A stretch of DNA of 64,000 nucleotides from the NCBI GenBank assembly GCA_025506515.1, contig CM046451.1, positions 46,449,212-46,513,211 on the forward strand, written 5' to 3'. Source of the DNA: Flaveria trinervia (lineage: Eukaryota; Streptophyta; Magnoliopsida; Asterales; Asteraceae). The position numbers were made by a program, and so were the translations under genes. The stretch's first letter is position 1. Every line of letters begins with the position of its first letter. The notes under the pieces were generated by a model. It saw only the letters and a list, made by a program, of their open reading frames with translations. It searched no databases and had not been told where the DNA came from. This document shows positions 11,696-22,022 of the stretch, piece after piece.

Positions 11696-14600
11696 TTATT
11701 CTAGCTGCAGCATACCCAGCCTTAACACCAGGTTTTGGAAAGTTGAACTATCCAAAGGCTTAGTAAAAATGTCTGCAAGCTCATCAGCACTAGGCAGAAA
11801 CTTAGGATCAATCAGACCTTTTTCAAAACAATCCCTTATAAAATGATGTCTGATCTCTATATGTTTGGTCCTAGAGTTCTGGACTGGATTTTTGACAATG
11901 CAAAGAGCTGAAGCACTATCCATTAACAATGGAGTCTTAGTCTCTGTAATGCCATAGTCCAAAAGTTGGTTTTGAAGCCAGAGTACCTGAGATGTACAAC
12001 TTGCAGCAGCAATGTACTCTGCTTCAGCAGTTGATGTAACAACTGAGGTTGTTTCTTGCTCTGCCAAGAAATCAAGCAGTTGCCTAGGAATTGACATCCA
12101 CCAGAAGTTGATTTCCTGGTCAACTTACACCCTGCATAGTCACTGTCAGAAAAAGCAACTATTTACCAGAATGTCCAGTAGAATACCATAAACCTAGAGA
12201 TGGAGCGCCTTGCAACTATCTAAAGATCCTCTTGACTGCAATCAGATGAGACTCTTTAGGTGCAGCCTGAAATCTAGCACAAACACATGTAGCAAACATA
12301 ATATCTGGTCTAGAAGCTGTTAAATACATCAAGGACCCAATCATACATCTGTAAAGTGTTTCATCAACCACTTTACCTTTCTGATCTGTATCCAGTTGTG
12401 TGTGTGCTGCACATGGGGGTAGAACAGGGCTTACAGTTTTGTAAATCAAACTTTTGCAAAAGATCTTTTGTGTATTTGGACTGATGAATGAAAATTCCAT
12501 CAGCCTTTTGTTTGATTTGCAACCCCAGAAAGAACTGTAATTCTCCCATGGCACTCATTTCAAACTTCTGTTGCATCAACTTTGTAAAGGCATCACACAA
12601 CTTTGGATCAGAGGATGCAAAAATGATATCATCTACATAAATTTGAACAAGTAGATTATGCTGTCCAGCTTTCTTCTTAATGAATAAAGTCTTATCTATG
12701 GAGCCTCTAGTGAAATTGTTTTCCAGAAGAAAGTTTGATAATGTCTCATACCAGGCTCTAGGAGCTTGTTTTTAACCCATAAGAGCCTTATCAAGCTTAT
12801 ACACCCAATTAGGATGTTTATTGTCCTCAAAGCCTGGAGGTTGACATACATAAACCTCTTCTTTAATTTTTCCATACAAAAATGCACTTTTGACATCCAT
12901 TTGAAAAACTTAAGGTTTTGATAAGCAGCATAAGCTAAAAACAATCGAATTGCTTCCAGTCTGGCTACAGGCAAAGGCAAAGGTTTCATCATAATCAATA
13001 CCTTCTTCTTGTGCAAACCCCTGAACAACCAGTCTGGCCTTGTTCTTAACAATAAGCCCATGTTCATCAGTTTGTTCCTAAACACACCATTTAGTGCCTA
13101 TTGCACACTTACCTGGAGGTAGAGGAACCAGTTCCCACACTTGCTGTTTCTTGAACTGAAGAAGCTCAAGCTGCATGGCATCAACCCATCCATTGTCCTT
13201 AAAGCAATGTGATAATTCTTTGGCTCTTACTGACTGATGAAGAGAGCATAGAGGCAGAAATTTGACAATTGACTTCTTGTTGATACACCAGCAGTGATAT
13301 CACCAATGATTTGAGACATAGGGTGATTCTTCAGATCTTGATACATAATGAGATCTGTGCAAGTGTTTGTAGCAGGCTCAGCAGTAACAGATGGTGATGG
13401 TGAATCATTTCCTTGAAACCAATCAGTGGATGGTAATTCAAAAGAAGTTGAATTCGAAGAGATCTCATCAGCATTTGTTGTGGATGGTGCTACTGGAGCT
13501 ACAGGAACATCAGGTCTAGCTGAATCAGGCAGCTGACCACTAAACCTGAAGAGGTGAGTACTGCAATCATCATCATCATCAGCAGTACCACCGGGTGGTG
13601 AACTTTTGACAGGAGCAACAACAGGAGTTTGATGAGGAACATATTGCAGTATGTCCAAATCAAATAACTCCACAGGGCTTTGTGGAATCTTGTCCTTTGG
13701 AGATTCATTGAACTTAACATGTAGAGTTTCATCAACCATCTTTGTTCTGCAGTTGAAGACTCTGTATGCCTTACAAGTAGATGATAACCAACAAAATACC
13801 CTGCATCCACCTTAGGATCAAATTATGGAGTTGATCCTTTGTGTTGAGAATAAAACAGGGACACCCAAATGCTTTGAAAAATGAAATCAGAGGAGCCAAA
13901 TGATGGAGAACTTCATATGGAGTCTTCATCCACCTCTGATTTACTAAAACTCTATTTGGCACATAGCAAGCTGTGTTGACAGCTTCAGCCCAAAAGGTCA
14001 GTGGCAAACCTGAGTCGGCCAGCATGGACCTTGCAGCTTCAATGAGAGTCCTGTTCTTTCTCTCCACTACTCCATTTTGTTCTGGAGTCCTTGGGATGCT
14101 AAACTGCCTTTTGATCCCCTTGGAAAGATAGAAGTCATCAAGTGTATGATTTCTGAACTCAGTTCCATTGTCACTCCTAATACACTTGACTGGAAGGGAA
14201 TACTGCTTTCTCATATACAACACAAAGTGAATGATCTTCTGAGCAGCCTCATCTTTGAATGTAGAAAGAAAGTCCATACAAATCTGGAGTAATCATCCAC
14301 AATTACCAGACAGTATTTCTTCTTTGCCATGCTCATTACTCTCACAAGACCAAATAGATCCATATGCAGTAATTGCAAGCATGCAGTGGACTTAGGCACT
14401 TCAATAGGAGGGAAGAGACTTTGTGCTGTTTTCCTTTTAAACAAGCAGTGCAGGTTTCATCACAGTGGAACTCCTTTATTGGTAAGCCTCTGACTAACTA
14501 TGTGGGTAAGCTGATTCATGTTTTTGAGATTAACATGACCAAGCCTTCTATGCCACAGTTTAGATTCTTGAGAAGAGCTTTGGAAAATAGGCAAGGATTG

Positions 14601-15346
14601 CCTTTGAGATCTATTTTCTTGGAAAGATCTAAGGCATATACTCTTCCTGTCCTGTGGGCTCTCAGGAGAGAGAGTGTGATCATCCAACACCTTGCAATCA
14701 AGTGCAAAACTTTGGATGACAGAATCCTACAGTTTTGACTGGTGAAAAGAGCAACATGGCCTTTATCACACATTTGACTGACACTCAAGAGATTGTACTT
14801 GAGATTTTCCACATGATTAACATCATCAAATTTGATTTCTCCATGGAGACAAAGCCCTTACCTATGATGTAAACCCCTAGCATCATTGCCAAAAGAAACA
14901 AATCCCTTCTTTCCTTGAGAGTAGTCATGAAGAAGAGAGCTATTCCCAGTCATGTGCATAGATCCCCCACTGTCTACATACCAGATGCTACTTGCATGTT
15001 GAAGAACCCTGTAATAATAAACAATCAGTTAGTTTTAGAGACCCAAACCTTTTGGTTTTGGGCCTGGTCTCATCAATAGATGTTAAACTAACAGGTTTAT
15101 TCTGAAAACAACAGCTTGAGAGGAAGAAGAGGTGGTGTAGAAGAGAGTCCTTTGCTTGGACCTCCTTTTCTGTGGTTTCAACATAGGAGCATCTAGTTGG
15201 TTAACTCTACCCAACAGATGTTGAACCATCATAACCAGCTGTGTCTGATTTGTGTGATAAAGCTTCAGCTCATCAGACACATTGCCAGTGGAGTTTGATA
15301 AGTTCCTATGTTGCCCCTTCTTCTTCTGACCATTCTCAGCTGTCAC
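11696..15346 (-). pseudogene. CopC pol: protease, integrase, reverse transcriptase, RNase H
   Basis: It is read right to left. The protease motif WYVDSGGSMHMTG lies near 14950-14990. The GAG-pre-integrase motif LWHRRLGHVNLKNMNQL lies near 14540. Integrase has VIVDDYSRF, RSDNGTEF and EQNGVVERKN (about 14.06-14.35 kb). RT has YVDD at 12628-12639, and RNase H has AEAEYIAA. It ends ADIFTKPLDSSTFQ...LE with stop TAA at 11696-11698. It is close to CopB in sequence but broken at different points, for example near 12700, 13090 and 14210. The integrase block 13771-14277 is a long uninterrupted piece. Independent breaks in CopB and CopC argue against any programmed frameshift. Confidence 0.9.
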
Positions 15347-17805
15347 CTGTTAAACCCCTTCCTTTTTGGATTTCTTTGAGGACTTAAGGGTTACAGGATT
15401 TGATGTTGCTGATACAAATGTGGTCTCAAACTCAGTTTTCATTTTTACCATTTTCTCATTGATTTCTTCTTTTCGTTTGAGTTTGGAACCTCTTTTGTAC
15501 CAACAATCATCTGTAAGATGATTGAACAAACCACATACTTCACATGGTTTCTTCTTCATCTTAGGTTGATCATCAACTATTTTGCTTTCTTGACTGCTTC
15601 TTTAGTAGACTTCAAACTCTTTCTACTGGCAGTTTTCTTCTTTTCAGTACTGACAGCAGTTGAAGTTTGAACTTCAGGTGTTAAATCCTGCTCTCTAGTC
15701 CTTTCAGGACCTTCAGAATTAAAACCTGAGTTGATCAACTCATTGATCATGTGAGTGTCAGCATTTGAACCATCAACATCAGCTGATAAGTTCAAAGAGG
15801 GCTTGATGCTGACTGCTACTTCTGATTGTGCTGTATCAGAAGATAGATCACATGATGTGATGGATTGGTTATCACTCTCACCATCAGATTCTACCTCTGC
15901 TCTTGGGGTAAAATCTGTAGGTGGAGCAGTGTGATTGTAACCAATTCCAAACTTCACATGGAAGCAGATTGCTTACTAAGAAGCATTTCAAAACCTTTGC
16001 ATGATTGTACCCATCTATCACACTCTACCTGGGTAACTACAGGGGTTTCTTTGAGATCTTTGTACTTCTCTAGAAGTACCTCTTCTCTAGCCTTATCATC
16101 AATTATTTGGCAATTCCGTTTATAGATCTCATCATTTTTATCTTTAAGCACAGACTCAAACTCAGCTTTGTTTTTGGAAATTATTTGTTCTAGCTCAATG
16201 TTTTATTAATTAGAGCTACATTTGCTTCTCTAATGGAAGCAAATGTGCTATGCATGGTTCATAACATAATTTGCTTTTGCCTCAGAGGACACCTATGATA
16301 CCTGAGGTGTAGAGGCATTGGAAAATGAAGTATCAGCAGACTCCAAAGCCATAAGAGCTAGATTCCCAAAAGGACTGTCACCACATGTTGACCAGCACTT
16401 GAGAACAGTTGGTCATGACCAGACATGTCATCTGGTAAACTGCTCCAGTCAACCACTCCTGGGGTGAAAAAGCTATGTTGTTGAGGTTGAGTTTGTTGAT
16501 GAGATTGGGATGGCTGAGGTTTTGGTAGTGCATGAGGTTGTGGTGCCATAGGAACTTGAACTTGATTTGACTGTGGCATGTAATAACAAGGGTACGGATA
16601 TGGCATTTGACCCTGAGGAACAAAATATGCCGGAGATTGTTGTTGAGGATGATGACTAGAAGTGACAGGATGTTCCCTCTGTGTTGTTGACTATTGCCAG
16701 GAAAAGTCACAAAGGGTGTAGTGGAGTTAGATCCAGTTGATCTACACTCTCTTGCAAAGTGTCCAAGCCTTTGGCATTTGTGACACCTCAACTTGCTCTT
16801 GTCAAAACCAACTTTGGTTTTGCCAGAGAGTCCTAGGAATTTTCTTCCAATTCTTTTATAGAACTTCTGAGATCTGATATTTATCAGGGCCATTTGGCTC
16901 AAAATATCCATCTCCTCTAAGTCATCATCAGCAATCCCCTTGAGATCATCCATAATGAAGCATAGATTGTCATTATTACACCCAGTATACTGACCATCAA
17001 CACTCACAATGCAGAATCAGAAGTGCTTGAAGAGAAATTAATATGCTCATCATACTGGCATTCAGATGAAGCATATTTGACTCATGACCCACCAAGGCAG
17101 TGTTGCCTGGTACAATGTCTTCAGTGAGCTTTCCAGATGAAGACAGCTTTCTCTTCTGTTCTATCTCTCTCTCAAACGTGAGCAGTTTCCCATGGAGTTG
17201 GGTGAGAGATAGTTTGTCCAAACTTGCACTGGAGCGTAGGACAATAGTATATGTGTCCCATCTCTCAGGCAGTGATCTGAGAAATCTGTTTCATCTGAAT
17301 ATTTGGTACTCAAGTTTGACATTTTTAGTTCATAGATCAAACAAGAGGACCGCTCATATTGTTGAGTCAGTGTCTCACCCTTTCTATGAGAGAATGTCTC
17401 ATATGGTTGGCAAGAATTCTCTATTATTTGCCAAGACTCATCCGTTCCTCCAAATGTTCTTTCAAGGCATTCCAGAGGTCATGGGCAGTTTCATGATGCA
17501 TTAGCCCAGAATAGATTTCATTTGGCAGTGCCATGGCCAGAATTCCATGGGCTTTAGCATCAATTTCAAGCAACTTCTTACCTCATCTGAGTATTGCTCC
17601 CTCCTCTTCGGAACCATTTGATTGGGTTTCGGGTTATTCACCATAGGCTTGTGTGGACCATGTACCACTGATGTCCAACAACCTGCGCTGTTAACAGACA
17701 GGTGATGGAGCATACGTCCTTGCCATATGTTATACTCATTCCTAACCAGCATTGGTGGCTTGGTTGAGGAACAGTATTGTGAGGATCATTGGAGGGAGTG
17801 GTCAT
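15347..17805 (-). pseudogene. CopC gag with two zinc knuckles
   Basis: The start codon is ATG at 17805 (MTTPSNDPHN). A segment PPMLVRNEYNIWQGRML, the usual N-terminal Copia gag (UBN2-type) signature, follows after a frameshift near 17750. A CCHC knuckle (CHKCQRLGHFAREC) lies near 16740-16790, followed by a Gln/Pro-rich stretch (16.36-16.68 kb). A second CCHC (CEVCGLFNHLTDDC) lies near 15500-15545. The order capsid, knuckle, Q/P-rich linker, second knuckle fits the long gag of SIRE-type elements. There are several frameshifts and at least one stop (15350). Confidence 0.8.
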
Positions 17806-18019
17806 TTTCAGTTCAAAAACAATTTATCAAGCTTTTAAAAGTTTTAAACAGACCACAACAAACTCAATAAAAACCAAGAGAAGATTCAGGATGAATGACC
17901 AGAAATACATAAAATTCCATCTCTATAACCGTTTCTTGCAAAAACAAAAGCTAATTCAATCAAACTTAGATCTAGAATAGCAGTTTCAATGATCAATTAT
18001 TAGATCGATCAATGATTAA

Positions 18020-18034
18020 CCTGCTCTGATACCA
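18020..18034 (-). other. CopC primer-binding site (initiator Met tRNA)
   Basis: In element sense it reads TGGTATCAGAGCAGG, two nucleotides inside the 5' LTR. This is complementary to the 3' end of plant initiator Met tRNA, the usual primer for Copia elements. About 210 nt of leader (17806-18019) separate it from the gag start. Confidence 0.9.
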
Positions 18035-18036
18035 TT

Positions 18037-18962
18037 TGACAGGATCAGCGATCACAAGTTTGATGTATTAGAGTTCAAGGAAGCGGAATAGAAAGGAATT
18101 AGACAAATTGTAGCAAGAAGTCGATGCTGTATGCATTAAGAGCACATACGGTTATAGCGAGGAAAAATTATTTCTGATTCAAGGAATGTTTATAGATATG
18201 GAATGTTTCTAATCAAATCACATTCATTCATTCACGTCATTCATTTATTTACAATAGTGGTCACTCCTTATATAGAGTGCAACAAACACTGCTGTTATCA
18301 CGGAAAGTGACAACTGGCAGATCTAATACAAGATTAACTAACTCTTAACAAACTACTGAAATGTTCACACTACTGAGAACATATCAGAGTGTTAAGTACA
18401 AAATATAAAACTACTGATTGGAAAATACTGAAACTACAACGACTGAAGAACAAGCTCTTCAGTCGTTTTACAAAACTACTGAAACTAGAAATATAAAACT
18501 ACTGATATCACAACTACTGAAGAAGTACTCTTCAGCAGTTGTGACAAACTACTGAAGAAGTACTCTTCAGCAGTTGTGACAAACTACTGACGCTTCAGTA
18601 CTTGATCTTCAGACTTTGACCTTCAGATGTTTCATCAGCTGATGACTTCAGTAGATATTATCAGCTGATGTCTTCAGTCTTTGTCTTCAGACTTTGTACA
18701 TCAGTTGATCTTCAGCACTTGTAAACTCTTCAGCTGTTGTACTTCAGTACTTTGGTCTTTCAGCTTCAGCACTTGTGTTCTTCAGCTGTTGTACTTCAGC
18801 ACTTTAGTTCTTCAGCTGTTGGAATCTTCAGCACTTGATCTTCAACTGTTGAAGTCTTTAGCACTTGTGAAACTGCTGATGAGGCTTTCAGCAGTTGTTG
18901 TGTGATACCATGTGGGACTTAGAGGTTTTCTGATCTTGGCTATTGGTTCTTTTGGTCCAACA
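18037..18962 (-). repeat. CopC 5' LTR
   Basis: It matches 6484-7368. It is longer partly because a segment of about 37 nt containing GAAGTACTCTTCAGCAG is tandemly duplicated near 18510-18585. A TATA-like box (TATATAAG, element sense) is at 18267-18274. Confidence 0.95.
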
Positions 18963-18967
18963 AAAAG
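18963..18967 (+). repeat. CopC target-site duplication, right copy (AAAAG)
   Basis: Identical to 6479-6483. After it the third ORF of CopB continues. Confidence 0.93.
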
Positions 18968-20717
18968 CAAGTCCATCTGCCACCAACATAAACCCCAGAT
19001 GGCACCTTCACCTGAGGTCTCCCACACACTCAGACTCAAAACTTCCGAGCCACCAGCTTCTATTTCTGGCACTGCTTCTCAGGGACAGAAATCCTCTGAG
19101 CAAACAAAAGCTATCTTTGAGCAATCCTACCTCTCATCACCCCAATGATCACAGACATTATGATCAAAACCATGGATGAGAGGCTTCCCTCAATCATAAA
19201 ACCCTGTGGAGGAGATTATGAGCACAAGGCTTTCTGCTACTCAAACCCTTCAACCAATGCAACCAAAAAGGGGGAGAGTCAGTCAGTGAAAGCAAAGAGA
19301 AAGAGCATAGAAGGAAGAAAGAAAAGGAGACTGAGAAGGAAGAGGAGTTTGTGAAGGGAGCTGACATTGATCAAGTGGGTGAAAGTCACAAAGACTTTCA
19401 TGTCACATATAAGAAGAGGAAGGTTGAAGGAAAAGAAAGAAACTCGAACTCGATGAGATGATCAAAATGGCGGATGCTACACACAGTAAATCAATGGACT
19501 CCATTATTGATCAACTGTATAGACAGGGGTTCGATTGCACAGCTTGACTCAGAGATTAGGAGACTTGATGTTGAAGAAATTAACTCAAGATGGGCAAGTT
19601 ATGATGCATTTGAAAGAGAAAGACTAGAGATCATGATCAGATTCATTGCAAAGTATCTTGGGAGATCATGATCGAGATTAAGTCATGGACCAGGGACGGT
19701 ATCTTGGCAATAACCACCAAGATCTGTTCGTCTGAAGCATACACTAAGGGATTGGTGATTGAAGCACTAAATGAGGCAGGTGCTGGGAACAGAAAGTAAC
19801 TAGCAAAACACTCAAAAGCCTCACTCACTACAAGAATGCTAGAACAACCTGCAAAACCTCCCGCTTCAAAATCACCACTACCACAACCCACTAAACCAAC
19901 CCCTTTACCCTCAAAACCAATAGCCGATGATGCACCCAAGAAGAAGAAGAGAAGGGTGTTGAGGCTAGAAGAAGAAGAAGAAGAGGATGATGATGAGGAA
20001 GAAGATAGGCTGCCTCTTTCTGCAGTCCTAACTTTGCCTAAAGCCGAACCTATGCCCATCACTCCCACCTCACAGATGGAAGCTGTGAGAGTAAAGATAG
20101 AAGAAGAACACTAGCAAAAGCTTCATGATGATGAGATGCTGAAAAGCATAGACAAAACTTATGATGCTTCTTCATCAATAATCAGCATGAAGAAGGAAGC
20201 TCTGAGATTGTACACCCTTGCTAACACATTTCAATATCAAAAGGAAAAGGTGAGAATATGGCCTGATCCTAGGGTGGCTCACAGAATTGTGAAGAAAGAC
20301 ATTCCTTCGAGATACAAGGGCCAAGTAAAAAGGATCGTAGATGAAGAGATCACAGTGGTCCTTGTAGTATCACCTGGGAAATTGTAGAAGATTTCAAGAA
20401 GGCCTATGAAACTAAACAGCCACCCCAAAAGATGTTAGAGAACAGAGTAATTAAAAAGGGGTTAGTCTACAAGAGGCTTGAGAACTTCAAACAAAATGAG
20501 CTCAGTCTGTTACTTGAAGGTACTCACCCAGATGAGTTTGCATACAGACAGATTACAACAGTTGAGCTCAAAAATGGCAAACAGGCTAAGTACATTTCAG
20601 AGCTGATGGGCGTGAAGGACTGTTGATGGTGGAGCTGAAAATCTTACCATGGAAGAACAAATTATGTTTCTCAGAGCATACACTAGAGAATCCTACAGGC
20701 TTATACATGGGAAGTAG
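18968..20717 (+). pseudogene. CopB third ORF, C-terminal part
   Basis: It resumes directly after the CopC target duplication. A Pro/Ser/Thr-rich linker lies near 18970-19130. A Lys/Arg/Glu-rich segment lies near 19260-19450. A helical region with RWASYDAFERERLEIMIRF lies near 19590-19650. An acidic, Glu-rich run (19960-20010) follows a basic KKKKRR patch that could act as a nuclear localisation signal. The C-terminal part contains FQYQKEKVRIWPDPRVAHR near 20230-20280 and ends HGK plus TAG at 20715-20717. Frameshifts break it at several points. CopA and CopC show the same order, so the ORF was once constrained. Function unknown. Confidence 0.72.
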
Positions 20718-20722
20718 ATTTC

Positions 20723-20777
20723 ATGGATAAGACCACAGCCCTGTGTCCAGTTCCCCAAAGTCAGGGCTCTTATCCAT
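20723..20777 (+). other. Conserved stem-loop upstream of the polypurine tract (CopB copy)
   Basis: ATGGATAAGA pairs perfectly with TCTTATCCAT. Inside, GCCCTG pairs perfectly with CAGGGC. The loop TGTCCAGTTCCCCAAAGT is nearly identical to those of the other two copies, although the stem bases differ. Confidence 0.78.
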
Positions 20778-20920
20778 ACTATGCCAACCAAATTTTCAGA
20801 AATCTATTCCCAGGCCAATGCTTAATTGGGTAATCTTCTTAGCTGATCAAGAAGGAAAAAGACCAATCTTATCGCCAACAATAAGTGGGACCTCAATAAA
20901 GTTAAGGTTTTGGCTGCATT

Positions 20921-20935
20921 GGTTCAGGGAAAGTT
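20921..20935 (+). other. CopB polypurine tract
   Basis: GGTTCAGGGAAAGTT lies directly before the LTR. It is one variant of the family tract; CopA and CopC read GGGGG at the core. Confidence 0.75.
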
Positions 20936-21717
20936 TGTTGGACCAAAAGAACCAATGAGCCGATCAGAAAAACCTTAAGTCCCACAGACGTCACAACAAC
21001 TGCTGAAGTCCACAACAGCTGAAGACAAGTGCTGAAGACAAAGTCTGAAGACACTAGTGCTGAAGACAAAGTCTGAAGACACAAGTGCTGAAGAAAAGTC
21101 GAAGACACAAGTGCTGAGACAAAGTCTGAAGACACAAGTGCTGAAGACAAAGTCTGAAGACACAAGTGCTCAAGACAAAGTCTGAAGACACAAGTGCTGA
21201 AGACCAAGTATCAGACGTTGTCACAACAGCTGAAGAGGTCTTCTTCAGTAGTTGTGACGGTTTTCTTTCAGTAGTTTTATGTTTTTCTTTTCAGTAGTTT
21301 TGTATATACGACTGAAGAGCTTGTTCTTTGGTCGTTGTAGTCTCAGTAGTTTCGTATCAGTAGTTTTATGTTTTATACTTAGCACTCTGATATGTTCTCA
21401 GTAGTTGTGAACATTTCAGTAGTTTGTTAAGTTTTAGTTATTTTGTTATAAATCTGCCAGATGTCACTATCCCATGATATCAGCAGTGATTGCACTCTAT
21501 ATAAGGAGTGTCAACTAATTGTAATCTGTGAATGATTGAGCAGAAACATTTGATATTATTGAAACATTCCTTTTCACAAAATGTATTCTCTCGTTACAAC
21601 CGTATTTGTTCTTAATGCATACGAATATCAAATTCTTGCTATAATTTGTCTAATTCTTGTTCTTATTCCGCTGCGTTACACTCTAATCCATCAAACTTGA
21701 GATCACTGATCCTGTCA
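20936..21717 (+). repeat. CopB 3' LTR
   Basis: It begins TGTTGGACCAAAAG and ends GATCCTGTCA, giving TG...CA ends. Its first 280 nt hold a minisatellite of about 28-nt units (core GTCTGAAGACACAAGTGCTG) between about 21018 and 21210. Downstream are CAGTAGTT motifs and a TATA-like box. Confidence 0.92.
21498..21505 (+). promoter_or_regulatory. TATA-like box in CopB LTR
   Basis: TATATAAG follows CACTC and precedes GAGTG. It is conserved in position in all LTRs of the family. Confidence 0.6.
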
Positions 21718-22022
21718 CATGTCTTATGTAGTTTCACAACTGCTGATGACTAAAACCAAGTCTTCAGTTGTTTTCAAACATCTGAAGTCAAAACCATAGT
21801 TTTCAGTAGTTTTATAACTACTGATGCCTAAAACCAAGACTTCAGCTGTTTCAACCTCTGAAGGTTTCTGCCACGTCATCAATCTGTTAAAACTACTAAG
21901 GACTCACATTAAACCTTTCCGTTGCTCTATGAACCCTACCTATAAATACCCAATACCTAAGCCTTCAGCACTTCATCCTTTCCAAACCTAACGTTCAAAT
22001 CTCCAAAACTTCTCTCTCACTA

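Larger units (their letters stand above)
6484..18962 (-). mobile_element. CopC: full-length Ty1/Copia (SIRE/Maximus-like) element, 12.5 kb
   Basis: Both LTRs (6484-7368 and 18037-18962), the primer-binding site, polypurine tract, gag-pol, third ORF and a perfect target duplication are present. The termini read TGTTGGACC...CTGTCA in element orientation. It belongs to the same family as its host CopB and inserted in the opposite orientation. Length is in the range usual for this lineage (about 10-12 kb or more). All coding regions are frameshifted. The LTRs differ by several substitutions and small indels, so the insertion is not very recent, unless some differences are sequence errors. Confidence 0.95.
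1..21717 (+). mobile_element. CopB: Ty1/Copia (SIRE/Maximus-like) element, 5' end off window, split by CopC
   Basis: The element runs in from the left edge inside gag and ends at its 3' LTR at 21717. It is interrupted at 6483/6484 by CopC. The third ORF breaks off at 6483 and resumes at 18968 in the same protein region, so the two parts belong together. The order is gag end, protease, integrase, RT, RNase H, spacer, third ORF, stem-loop, polypurine tract and LTR. This order, with an ORF after pol, is that of the SIRE/Maximus lineage. The 5 nt after its LTR (CATGT, 21718-21722) should recur beside its 5' LTR outside the window. Confidence 0.88.

Noticed and set aside
19643..20068. Minus-strand open frame with a poly-Ser run
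   Set aside because: Antisense shadow of the Glu-rich acidic run of the CopB third ORF.
21018..21210. Regular direct repeats resembling a CRISPR array
   Set aside because: Tandem minisatellite inside an LTR with no unique spacers, in plant DNA.
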